Positions 1-6,351 are shown, counted from the first letter of the stretch. The stretch is DNA of 8,079 nucleotides from WFQV01 sp964611145 (GCA_964611145.1 CAZSYM010000054.1:1-8079); one strand, 5' to 3'. The notes: generated by a model not told the origin, from the sequence alone. Made by a program: numbers and translations.

Positions 1-30
1 CCCTATGCCCTTTGCTCCATGCCCTATGCC
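1..30 (-). repeat. Degenerate 7-bp tandem repeat, cut by the window edge
   Basis: On the minus strand the bases after the trmB stop codon read as successive heptamers GGCATAG, GGCATGG, AGCAAAG, GGCATAG, then GG, with an approximate consensus RGCAWRG. The array starts 3 nt after the trmB stop (34-36) and continues past the left edge, so its full length is unknown. Four units with a strict 7-nt period and a conserved GCA core are seen directly. The function is unknown. It is intergenic or a trmB 3' tail, with no evidence of coding. Confidence 0.75.
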
Positions 31-33
31 AAG

Positions 34-678
34 TTACCCCAATTTAAAATTAATCAACTTAATCGTCTTGCCGTCTTTCAAGTGTTGTTCTTCATACTTT
101 GTTTTTATCGCCTCCTCGAAGGGAACAAATTCCTCCGCATAGAGATTGTCCGTAACTTTCAAAATTTCGGCGTCGTATTCCTTTAGAGTTTCCAGGGCGT
201 ATTCAAAAAGTCCTTCGTCGTCCGTTTTCAAATGAATAACGGCATCGGGAGAAGTAATTTTTTTGAATCGTTCCAGAAAACTGGGGGAAACGAGTCTTCG
301 GTTAACACTTCTCTTTCGGGGGAACGGGTCGGGAAAAGGAATCCATATCTCGGAAAATTTGGTTTCGACAAATATTTCGGGAAGGAATTCCGCGCGGGCA
401 ATTACAAACGCGACATTGGAAAGCTCCAGTTCCGTTGCCGTCTTGGAACCGTTCCAAACCCTCGCTCCTCTTATATCCATTCCCACAAAATTCTTACGGG
501 GATATTTCTTCGCGAGTGTAATGGAATAATCCCCTCTGCCGCATCCCAATTCCAAGACGTATTCTTCCGCATCGGGCAAATAATCCAACATGCGCTTTTC
601 GATGTTTCCCAATCGATGGGAAAAAACATTCGGCAAATAATCCACTTCCGCCAGTTTCAGACTTTTCTTTCTTCCCAT
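34..678 (-). CDS. trmB: tRNA (guanine-N7-)-methyltransferase TrmB
   Basis: This protein uses S-adenosylmethionine to methylate N7 of guanine 46 in the tRNA variable loop, in the cytoplasm. Its 214 residues match the family's usual length. The SAM-binding glycine motif LELGCGRGDYS lies at residues 42-52, and the acidic strand end VGMDIRGAR follows at 65-73. The TrmB signature appears at about 111-134 as IWIPFPDPFPRKRS followed by NRRLVSPSFL. Proteobacterial enzymes usually have PDPWP there, so F replaces W. The C-terminal TKYE (193-196) is the conserved T-x-Y/F-E tRNA- and SAM-site motif. The ATG at 678 has no clear Shine-Dalgarno sequence, but a perfect Bacteroidota-type -7 element lies 23 nt upstream. 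The gene follows hisN on the same strand with a 60-nt gap and probably has its own promoter. The family call is secure. Confidence 0.95.
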   Translation of the reverse strand: MGRKKSLKLAEVDYLPNVFSHRLGNIEKRMLDYLPDAEEYVLELGCGRGDYSITLAKKYPRKNFVGMDIRGARVWNGSKTATELELSNVAFVIARAEFLPEIFVETKFSEIWIPFPDPFPRKRSVNRRLVSPSFLERFKKITSPDAVIHLKTDDEGLFEYALETLKEYDAEILKVTDNLYAEEFVPFEEAIKTKYEEQHLKDGKTIKLINFKLG

Positions 679-701
679 ATCAAAAATATTTTTTTGAGTT
701 G

Positions 702-709
702 CAAAGATA
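702..709 (-). promoter_or_regulatory. Candidate -7 element for trmB
   Basis: The minus strand reads TATCTTTG, a perfect match to the Bacteroidota TAnnTTTG -7 consensus. It lies 23 nt upstream of the trmB ATG, predicting a short AT-rich leader. No good TTG -33 element is seen 17-23 nt further upstream. In that place, two copies of TCGGAAAA (plus strand, 719-726 and 731-738) occur 12 bp apart. The position is good but the upstream half is weak. Confidence 0.5.
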
Positions 710-738
710 TCCGTAAATTCGGAAAAGTGCTCGGAAAA

Positions 739-1500
739 TCAATTTAGCTCCTCAATTAAAACTGGATGAATTGCGGAAGAAGAAGCAATAACGGAGTTTT
801 CTTCGAGGGGGTCTCCGCCGTTGTAACCGGTAATCGTTCCACCGGCGCCGCGTACAACGGGAACAAGAGCCATTGTATCCCAAACCGACATAATCGGATC
901 CAGCATTGCATCCGCTCCGCCCGTGGCTAAAAGATAATAACCGTAACAGTTTCCCCATGTTCTGTAAAGTCTCACTCTGCGAATAAGTTTCTCGAACTTT
1001 TCCCCGTTCTGATATTTATGAACATTGAAATGGTCGGTGGTTAAAAGCACGGCTTCGGAAATATCCGAACAAGCCCTTACTTTCACGGTTTCTCCGTTCA
1101 ATTCCGCGTTCCTATTATCTCCTATTAAAAATTCCTTCAATATCGGATGATTTATAACACCCAAAAGAGGAACGCCGTTTTTAACAAGTGCAATCAAGGT
1201 GCCAAACGAAATCGCCCCGGCGACAAAGCTTTTCGTTCCGTCGATAGGGTCTATCACCCACGAGTATTCCGAAGCGCTTTTCTTCTCTCCGAATTCCTCG
1301 CCTAAAATTCCATGTTCCGGGAATTCCTTTTCGATTAATTCCCGCATCTTTTCCTCGGCAAGTTTATCCGCTATCGTTACGGGTGTTTCGTCTTCTTTCC
1401 TTTCAACAGATATGCCCGCTCGGAAAAATCCGCGAATTATCTCGGCGCTTGCATCCGCCAAAAGCCTTGCAAATTCTTTGAATTCGTCTAACTCGCTCAT
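739..1500 (-). CDS. hisN: Inositol-phosphatase family protein, probably HisN-type histidinol-phosphatase
   Basis: This is a Mg2+-dependent, lithium-sensitive-type phosphatase of the inositol monophosphatase fold, 253 residues. Metal ligands are visible in the usual order: E68-E69 in LGEEF, then D84, D87 and the following G-T in WVIDPIDGTKSF (81-92), and D208 in the second signature SVWDTMALVPVVRGAGG (205-221). The segment TWGNCYGYYLLATGGADAML followed by DP (181-202) resembles the HisN subgroup that dephosphorylates histidinol phosphate in histidine synthesis. That makes HisN more likely than SuhB or CysQ. No other his genes are present, so substrate assignment rests on subgroup motifs only. 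The start at 1500 has no Shine-Dalgarno sequence. It is supported by the conserved N-terminal helix and a TTG-N21-TAACTTTG promoter upstream. It diverges from sua5 and precedes trmB. Confidence 0.85.
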   Translation of the reverse strand: MSELDEFKEFARLLADASAEIIRGFFRAGISVERKEDETPVTIADKLAEEKMRELIEKEFPEHGILGEEFGEKKSASEYSWVIDPIDGTKSFVAGAISFGTLIALVKNGVPLLGVINHPILKEFLIGDNRNAELNGETVKVRACSDISEAVLLTTDHFNVHKYQNGEKFEKLIRRVRLYRTWGNCYGYYLLATGGADAMLDPIMSVWDTMALVPVVRGAGGTITGYNGGDPLEENSVIASSSAIHPVLIEELN

Positions 1501-1529
1501 GTTTTGAATTTATTTATTCCTATGAAAGA

Positions 1530-1561
1530 CAAAGTTAAAAACGAATAAGTATATTTGCCAA
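1530..1561 (-). promoter_or_regulatory. Bacteroidota-type promoter for hisN
   Basis: On the minus strand, TTG (1561-1559) is followed by a 21-nt spacer and TAACTTTG (1537-1530), a full match to the Bacteroidota TTG-N17-23-TAnnTTTG pattern. The -7 element ends 29 nt before the hisN ATG. It is interleaved with the plus-strand sua5 -7 element at 1550-1557, so the two promoters occupy the same DNA. Confidence 0.65.
1550..1557 (+). promoter_or_regulatory. Candidate -7 element for sua5
   Basis: TATATTTG is a perfect TAnnTTTG match ending 20 nt before the sua5 ATG. The leader that follows is a run of A without a Shine-Dalgarno sequence. No TTG is found 17-23 nt upstream. The expected -33 position overlaps the hisN -7 element on the other strand. 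Confidence 0.55.
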
Positions 1562-1577
1562 TAAAAAAAAAGTTTAA

Positions 1578-2540
1578 ATGAAAATACTAAAAGCGAACGA
1601 TGCAAACATACGGATTGCGGCGGAGATAATTCGCAAAGGAGGATTGGTCGCCTTTCCGACCGAAACCGTTTACGGATTGGGAGGCGACGGATTAAATCCC
1701 ATCGCCGTTGCGAAAATATTCGAAGCAAAAAATCGTCCGAGTTTTAATCCTTTAATTCTTCACATCGCCGAAAAGGAAGATATAGAACGCATAGCGGAGG
1801 TGGAAAACGAAATAGTTGGGCAATTGATAGATAAATTCTGGCCGGGACCTTTAACTCTTGTTTTGAAAAAGAAAGACATAGTTCCCGAGATAATAACGGC
1901 GGGGCACAAAACCGTTGCGGTGCGAATGCCTGCGAACGAAATAGCAAGAAAGCTAATCCGCTTTTCGGAATGCTTTATAGCCGCGCCCAGCGCCAATGCC
2001 TTCGGTTTTTTAAGTCCCACTCGCGCCGAGCATGTGGCAAAGCAGTTGGGCGACAAAATAGATTTAATCCTCGACGGAGGCAGTACGAACGTGGGGATAG
2101 AATCCACCATTCTGGAAATAACGGAGAATGCCGTTTTTCTATTACGCCCAGGAGGTTTGGCAACGGAAGAAATTGAAAGCATAACGGGAAAGCTCGAGCG
2201 CAAGCAAAACGAGGCGGCGCCGAATTCCCCGGGACAATTGCCTTATCATTACTCCCCGAAAGTTCCCCTCCGATTTTTCGACGAGGTCTCGGAAAAAGAA
2301 ATAGCGGGGAAAAAAATCGGAGCGCTGTTTTTTTCCCGTAAACATGAAGAGATAAAAACGGACGTTGCAAAGATACTTTCGCCGCAAGGGGATTTACGGG
2401 AAGCGGCGGCAAATCTTTTCGCAATGCTTCATGAATTGGAAAACGCCGGTGTGGAAATAATTCTCGCCGAAAAAGTTCCCATGCGCGGCTTGGGAATCGC
2501 CATAATGGACAGACTTAAAAAAGCATCCAAAAGATTTTAA
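1578..2540 (+). CDS. sua5: L-threonylcarbamoyladenylate synthase, Sua5/YwlC type
   Basis: This enzyme makes threonylcarbamoyl-AMP from threonine, bicarbonate and ATP. It is the first step of t6A37 synthesis on ANN-decoding tRNAs, in the cytoplasm. At 320 residues it is the long two-domain Sua5/YwlC form rather than the short TsaC/YrdC form. The YrdC domain spans about 8-200: FPTETVYGLG at 26-35, KNRPSFNPL at 51-59, WPGPLTLVL at 88-96, VAVRMP at 113-118, PSANAFGFLSPT at 137-148 and ILDGGSTNVGIESTI at 164-178. The linker SPGQLPYHYSPKVP (217-230) is the Sua5-specific loop, and the Sua5 domain runs to the C-terminal GLGIAIMDRLKKAS. The ATG gives the usual N-terminus before the YrdC core. It has no Shine-Dalgarno sequence, only an A-rich leader. 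Partner genes tsaB, tsaD and tsaE are not in the window. It converges with the DUF4405 gene across 8 bp. Confidence 0.95.
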   Translation: MKILKANDANIRIAAEIIRKGGLVAFPTETVYGLGGDGLNPIAVAKIFEAKNRPSFNPLILHIAEKEDIERIAEVENEIVGQLIDKFWPGPLTLVLKKKDIVPEIITAGHKTVAVRMPANEIARKLIRFSECFIAAPSANAFGFLSPTRAEHVAKQLGDKIDLILDGGSTNVGIESTILEITENAVFLLRPGGLATEEIESITGKLERKQNEAAPNSPGQLPYHYSPKVPLRFFDEVSEKEIAGKKIGALFFSRKHEEIKTDVAKILSPQGDLREAAANLFAMLHELENAGVEIILAEKVPMRGLGIAIMDRLKKASKRF

Positions 2541-2548
2541 TCGGGTTG

Positions 2549-3379
2549 TCATTTAACAAATCCGAGAGCCCGCAATATTTCCATAGGAGTCGTATTGTTG
2601 CTTTCGGCTATGGTTTTCAGCTTTTCATCCTTCGTAACAACAATTCCTTTTTCCTTCAGTGCGGCGATTCCCTTTTCCCAAGACATACCGTTTTCATTTA
2701 AGATTTCGGAAAGCAACTTGCGTCCCATGCCGGAACCCGGTGCATAGCGGGAGCTTACAGGCGACGTTTTTGAATTTTTTGCCTTCAGTGTCTCATAAAT
2801 CTTATTCGGAGAAACGCCGTTTAACTCCGCCAAATCTTTCATCTTAATCGTCGTGTCGGGCACTTCGAAACCGTTCTTCTTAAGCACGGTTAGAATTTTT
2901 TCAATAGGAATATTAACCGTTCGAGAAAACTCGTTCAAGGTAAGTAGCTCCGCGTGCGGAATGGGCGGTTCGGTATTTTCATCGGACCATGATTCCGTCA
3001 AGTATTCACCAAAGTCCATCACCGTTTGGAAGGGAGGAATTTTCAGATACGTTCCCGCAAAGACAACTGCGGTCAAAACGGTAGCGTAAGCAAATTCTTT
3101 TCTCAACTTTGCGCCTTCTTTGGCTTTTCTTCTGATATAATTAAGGAAAGGCTTCCAATTATAAATCAAATGATAAATTGTGAATCCGACCCAAACAAAG
3201 GAAAATAAAGTATGAAGAGCTTCCCATTCTCCTTTTGTAAAACCCAGAAACGTCCAATTCGACCAGTGAGCCACACGTCCCGGCGGAGCGAAATAAAGCA
3301 CGATTCCGGTGATGCTCATCAGCAGAAACGAATATCCCATGTAAATACTTACGAAAGAACGCCAATTTGTTTTTTTCAT
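2549..3379 (-). CDS. DUF4405-like membrane protein with repeated C-terminal domain
   Basis: This is an inner-membrane protein of 276 residues with function unassigned. Three hydrophobic segments lie at about 8-30, 55-75 and 96-113. Lysine/arginine-rich ends (2-7 and 83-94) place the N-terminus and the loop after helix 2 in the cytoplasm, so the region from about 114 to the end is predicted to be periplasmic. His56 and His70 sit 14 residues apart on helix 2, as in b-type cytochrome-like DUF4405 proteins, which suggests heme binding. His38 is nearby; helix 1 has no histidine. The soluble part carries two copies of a paired helical motif (about 146-200 and 219-276). I chose the start at 3379 because AAGGAAG lies 4 nt upstream; an in-frame ATG at 3415 would add 12 polar residues and lacks this. 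It lies downstream of sucC beyond a terminator, so it probably has its own promoter. Confidence 0.75.
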   Translation of the reverse strand: MKKTNWRSFVSIYMGYSFLLMSITGIVLYFAPPGRVAHWSNWTFLGFTKGEWEALHTLFSFVWVGFTIYHLIYNWKPFLNYIRRKAKEGAKLRKEFAYATVLTAVVFAGTYLKIPPFQTVMDFGEYLTESWSDENTEPPIPHAELLTLNEFSRTVNIPIEKILTVLKKNGFEVPDTTIKMKDLAELNGVSPNKIYETLKAKNSKTSPVSSRYAPGSGMGRKLLSEILNENGMSWEKGIAALKEKGIVVTKDEKLKTIAESNNTTPMEILRALGFVK

Positions 3380-3383
3380 TTTT

Positions 3384-3390
3384 CTTCCTT
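3384..3390 (-). promoter_or_regulatory. Ribosome binding site deciding the DUF4405 start
   Basis: The minus strand reads AAGGAAG followed by AAAA and the ATG at 3379, a well-spaced Shine-Dalgarno sequence. It would lie inside the coding region if the upstream ATG at 3415 were used. That argues for the shorter, 276-residue product. Confidence 0.7.
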
Positions 3391-3482
3391 TTTTAATTTT
3401 GAAACAATTTGACAAGCGTCGGGAAGCAAAAGTTTAATGGAATTCTTGATTTTTGATATGGTAAACCGTGGAGGGAAAATTT

Positions 3483-3529
3483 AAACTCTCACCGGCTCGA
3501 AGAAAAAGTTCTCCGAACCGGTAGAGTTT
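3483..3529 (-). terminator. Hairpin terminator downstream of sucC
   Basis: Arms AACTCT-C-ACCGG-C-TCG (3484-3499) and CGA-A-CCGGT-AGAGTT (3514-3528) pair into a 14-bp stem with one bulge and one mismatch around a 14-nt loop. An added A-T pair (3483/3529) extends the base. The structure begins 16 nt after the sucC stop. On the minus strand the stem is followed by a mixed A/T stretch (TAAATTTT) rather than a clean U-tract. On the plus strand the stem ends in TTTTT, but no plus-strand gene ends nearby. It separates sucC from the DUF4405 gene. Confidence 0.7.
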
Positions 3530-3545
3530 TTCACGACTGAAAAAA

Positions 3546-4709
3546 TCAATTGGCGATTACGGCTGTAACCTTTTCCGCCGCTTCTTTAAGTGTGCTTGCA
3601 ACTTCAAAGTTCAAGCCGGATTTTTCAAGCAAAGCTCTTCCTTCTTCGGCATTTGTTCCGTCCAAGCGCACGACTATCGGAACTTCAACTTTAACTTCTT
3701 TAACTGCGTCGATTACGCCTTGTGCGACTCTATCGCAGCGAACGATTCCGCCGAATATATTGATAAGAATCGCCTTTACGTTCGGGTCCGAAAGAATAAT
3801 TTTGAAACCGTTAGCCACCGTATCTTTATTGGCGGAACCGCCCACATCGAGGAAGTTTGCGGGTTCACCGCCAGCGAGTTTAATAATATCCATCGTCGCC
3901 ATTGCCAAACCGGCGCCGTTAACCATACACCCGACGTTTCCGTCCAATTTGATATAGTTCAAATTATACTTGGAAGCCTCGATTTCCAAAGGTTCTTCCT
4001 CGTGAAGGTCGCGATACTTAACAATCTCGGGATGTCTATAAAGGGCATTATCGTCGAAATTCATTTTGGCGTCCAAAGCCAGAACGTCGCCTTCTTTTGT
4101 TACCACAAGCGGATTTATTTCCGCAAGGGAGGCGTCCGTAGCTTCGTAAGCTTTATAAAGCGCCAGCAAAAACTTAACGGCATTTTTGAATTGCACGCCT
4201 TCCAAACCGAGTCCGAAAGCCAACTTGCGTGCTTGGTATGCTTGTAAACCGATAGCGGGTTCCACCGTTTCCTTCAGGATTTTTTCGGGAGTTTCGGCAG
4301 CAACCTTCTCAATCTCAACTCCTCCCTCCGTGGAAACCATTACAACATTTTTCGATTGAGCTCTATCCAGTGTAATTCCCACATAAAGTTCGCGCTCAAT
4401 ATTAACGCCCTGTTCTATCAAGAGTTTTCTTACTTTCTTACCTTGCGGTCCCGTTTGATGAGTAACGAGAGTCATTCCCAACATTTTTTTTGCAAGATCT
4501 TCGACTTGTTTTTTACTCTTAGCGATTTTAACACCGCCACCTTTTCCTCTACCGCCTGCGTGGATTTGCGCTTTGACCACCCAAACTTTTCCACCTAATT
4601 TTTCAGCCGCCTTGAGCGCTTGCTTGACGGTTGTCGCGGGATAACCCTGCGGTACGGCAACTCCGTACTTTCTCAAAATCTCCTTTGCCTGATACTCATG
4701 AATCTTCAT
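3546..4709 (-). CDS. sucC: Succinyl-CoA synthetase (ADP-forming), beta subunit
   Basis: SucC pairs with SucD to interconvert succinyl-CoA and succinate with ATP or GTP formation in the citric acid cycle. The 387-residue length is typical. The ATP-grasp part starts at the N-terminus (MKIHEYQAKEILRKYGV) and includes the nucleotide loop HAGGRGKGGGVK (50-61). The Mg2+-site segments EINPLV (197-202) and DAKMNFDDNAL (213-223) follow. The C-terminal CoA-ligase part has GNVGCMVNGAGLAMATMD (257-274), VGGSANKDT (289-297) and INIFGGIVRCD (316-326), the alpha-subunit and phosphohistidine interface. A strong Shine-Dalgarno sequence, AAGGAAGGAA (minus strand, 4720-4711), precedes the ATG. sucD is not adjacent. 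A terminator follows. The sirtuin gene lies upstream on the same strand across 120 nt that contain two dyads. Confidence 0.97.
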   Translation of the reverse strand: MKIHEYQAKEILRKYGVAVPQGYPATTVKQALKAAEKLGGKVWVVKAQIHAGGRGKGGGVKIAKSKKQVEDLAKKMLGMTLVTHQTGPQGKKVRKLLIEQGVNIERELYVGITLDRAQSKNVVMVSTEGGVEIEKVAAETPEKILKETVEPAIGLQAYQARKLAFGLGLEGVQFKNAVKFLLALYKAYEATDASLAEINPLVVTKEGDVLALDAKMNFDDNALYRHPEIVKYRDLHEEEPLEIEASKYNLNYIKLDGNVGCMVNGAGLAMATMDIIKLAGGEPANFLDVGGSANKDTVANGFKIILSDPNVKAILINIFGGIVRCDRVAQGVIDAVKEVKVEVPIVVRLDGTNAEEGRALLEKSGLNFEVASTLKEAAEKVTAVIAN

Positions 4710-4731
4710 TTTCCTTCCTTCAATTTAATTT

Positions 4732-4743
4732 CAATACGTATTG
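4732..4743. promoter_or_regulatory. 12-bp perfect palindrome upstream of sucC
   Basis: CAATACGTATTG is self-complementary and lies 22 nt upstream of the sucC ATG, between the strong ribosome binding site and the AT-rich upstream region. It may be an operator or chance AT-rich symmetry. No regulator family can be named from the motif. Confidence 0.35.
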
Positions 4744-4776
4744 TAAATTTATTAAGAAATTGTATTTTATTAAAAT

Positions 4777-4791
4777 TTTTGTCGTACAAAA
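4777..4791. promoter_or_regulatory. Inverted repeat TTTTGT-CGT-ACAAAA upstream of sucC
   Basis: Two 6-bp perfect half-sites are separated by 3 bp, 67 nt upstream of the sucC ATG, in the gap after the sirtuin gene. This is where a sucC promoter or operator would be expected. No perfect TAnnTTTG element was found in the gap, so the promoter itself is not assigned. Confidence 0.3.
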
Positions 4792-4829
4792 TAACACATT
4801 TGAAAATATATTTTGAAGTGAACGGGAAA

Positions 4830-5576
4830 TCAGAACCCACGAAAGCTTTTTATGTCTCTCAATATTTCGGGCAATACTTCTCCCGCTTTGCCGGGCAGAA
4901 ACAAATCGGCGGTGGGAGTAAGTTCGGTGGGATTTAAATTTATTTCCACCAGGAATGCTCCCGAGCGCTTTGCCTCGTAAGGGACATAAGCCGCCGGGTA
5001 AACAACGGCGGAGGTTCCCACGACGAAACAGACGTCCGATTCCCGCGCGGATTGCAGAGCCGATTTATAAACATCTTGCGGGAGAGCCTCCCCGAACCAG
5101 ACAACATCGGGACGAATTAATCCGCCGCATTCTCTACAATGCGGAACCTCGTTAAGGTCGTCAAATTCCTCGGCGGAATAAGTCTTGCCGCAACGAATAC
5201 AATAATTTCTTTCCAGGTTTCCGTGGAGTTCATAAACTTCCTTGCTACCGGCACGAATGTGAAGATTATCCACGTTTTGAGTAACAACGATAACGCTTTG
5301 GAAATATTCCTGCATTTCCGCAATGGCAAGGTGTGCGGGATTGGGCGCGGCTTTTCGAATTATTCCCCTTCGATATTGATACCATTCCCACACTTCGTCG
5401 GGATGCGAAAGAAAGGCTTGAAGATTTGCAAGTTCCTCGGGTTTGTAATTTTTCCACAGTCCGTCTTTACCACGGAAAGTGGGCACACCGCTTTCGGCGG
5501 ATATGCCCGCTCCCGTAAAAAACAAAATATTTCTCGCCTCTTTTAATCTATCGAAAAGCTCGGCTTTTTCGGACAT
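4830..5576 (-). CDS. cobB: NAD-dependent protein deacylase, class III sirtuin (CobB/SIRT5-like)
   Basis: This 248-residue cytoplasmic enzyme removes acyl groups from lysine, consuming NAD+ and releasing nicotinamide and O-acyl-ADP-ribose. The NAD-binding GAGISAESGVPTFRG is at 22-36 and TQNVDNLH at 99-106. The catalytic His118 is in YELHGN. The structural zinc site is C126-x2-C129 and C147-x2-C150. RPDVVWFGE (155-163) and GTSAVVYP (187-194) complete the Rossmann core. WYQYRR (65-70) supplies Tyr66 and Arg69 in the Y-x-x-R arrangement that SIRT5 and CobB use to bind succinyl or malonyl groups, so desuccinylase activity is predicted besides deacetylation. The start at 5576 lies 1 nt after the TPR stop with no clear ribosome site, which suggests translational coupling. 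sucC is the next gene downstream. Confidence 0.93.
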   Translation of the reverse strand: MSEKAELFDRLKEARNILFFTGAGISAESGVPTFRGKDGLWKNYKPEELANLQAFLSHPDEVWEWYQYRRGIIRKAAPNPAHLAIAEMQEYFQSVIVVTQNVDNLHIRAGSKEVYELHGNLERNYCIRCGKTYSAEEFDDLNEVPHCRECGGLIRPDVVWFGEALPQDVYKSALQSARESDVCFVVGTSAVVYPAAYVPYEAKRSGAFLVEINLNPTELTPTADLFLPGKAGEVLPEILRDIKSFRGF

Positions 5577-5577
5577 C

Positions 5578-6351
5578 TTAAAGTTCGTCGTTGACTTCTT
5601 TCAGAAGCGCCCTTGCTTCTTTCAATCTCTCGGGGTCGTCGCGCTCGGTAATTTTAAGAGTTAAAGCTTTTTCGAGTAATTTTTTCGCCTTACGATACTG
5701 GTCATCTCTGTAAAGCGCCTTTGCATAATCGACATAGAAAATTATATGCTGCGGCGCCAAATCCAGAGCCTTTTGATAATGAACCAACGCCGTATCAAGG
5801 CTTGCCCAGCCCAAACCCAATACCGTCAAAGCGGGGTGCCATTTCTGGCTAAGTTTGGCATGCGTACGGGCAAGTATATAATGCGTAAGTGCTTTCGTGT
5901 AAACGTTTCCGTTGTTGAGTTTCAGAGATTTCAAGCAATCGTCTCGGACTTTTGTAACCACTCCGGCCACGGAGAACACCCCTTTAAACAAAGCTATTCT
6001 TCCGTTTACGATGGCGCGGCGCACATAAGCGTGGGATTGATTCGGCGCCAACTTAACCGCCTTGTTCGCATGTTTTAAAGCCGTTTGATAAACCTTGTAC
6101 TGCTCGTCTTTCTTATCCTTCGGCATGTGTGCCGCTATGTTGGAATAAGCGCGACTAAGTCGCCACTCGATTTCCCAATTGTTGGGTTCCATTTTCTCCG
6201 CTTGCAAAAGGACTTTCAGAGCGGCGTCATCGTCAAACGCTTTTGTGGTTAAGGAATCGGCTTTTGCTATCAATTCCTGAACGGTTTGTGCCGAAGAAAT
6301 CCCGAACATTAGCACAAGAATAAAAAGAGAAATTCCCAGAACTTTTTTCAT
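5578..6351 (-). CDS. Exported TPR protein resembling the RMDN family
   Basis: The 257-residue product begins with a signal peptide: KK at 2-3, a hydrophobic core at 4-18 and a likely signal peptidase I site after ISSA (residue 21). It should be periplasmic. The rest is all-helical with tetratricopeptide-like units: ALKVLLQAEKMEPNNWEIEW (44-63, then RLSRAY), the unit ending ANKAVKLAPNQSHAYVRRAI (95-114), the unit around KSLKLNNGNVYTKALTHYIL (141-160), and HYQKALDLAPQHIIFYVDYA (191-210), followed by KAKKLLEKAL. The order of units and the spacer between TPR 2 and 3 recall eukaryotic RMDN proteins and their bacterial relatives, whose function is unknown. The ATG at 6351 has a GGGAG ribosome site 8 nt upstream. 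It lies 34 nt after yhaM and 1 nt before the sirtuin gene, so it likely sits in one transcript with both. TPR proteins usually mediate protein binding; no partner is evident. Confidence 0.8.
   Translation of the reverse strand: MKKVLGISLFILVLMFGISSAQTVQELIAKADSLTTKAFDDDAALKVLLQAEKMEPNNWEIEWRLSRAYSNIAAHMPKDKKDEQYKVYQTALKHANKAVKLAPNQSHAYVRRAIVNGRIALFKGVFSVAGVVTKVRDDCLKSLKLNNGNVYTKALTHYILARTHAKLSQKWHPALTVLGLGWASLDTALVHYQKALDLAPQHIIFYVDYAKALYRDDQYRKAKKLLEKALTLKITERDDPERLKEARALLKEVNDEL

Noticed and set aside
232..747. 171-codon plus-strand open frame opposite trmB
   Set aside because: It lies antisense to a clear TrmB gene with intact motifs and its product has no recognisable domain.
1760..2424. 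Minus-strand open frames of about 80-150 codons opposite sua5
   Set aside because: They overlap the complete Sua5 gene, their products are low-complexity and proline/serine/arginine-rich, and no promoter or ribosome site supports them.
3380..3415. N-terminal extension of the DUF4405 protein from the ATG at 3415
   Set aside because: A strong AAGGAAG ribosome site lies inside this extension, just before the internal ATG, and the added residues are polar and unlike a membrane protein start.
3720..4247. 175-codon plus-strand open frame opposite sucC
   Set aside because: It is antisense to a textbook SucC and has no recognisable domain or initiation signal.
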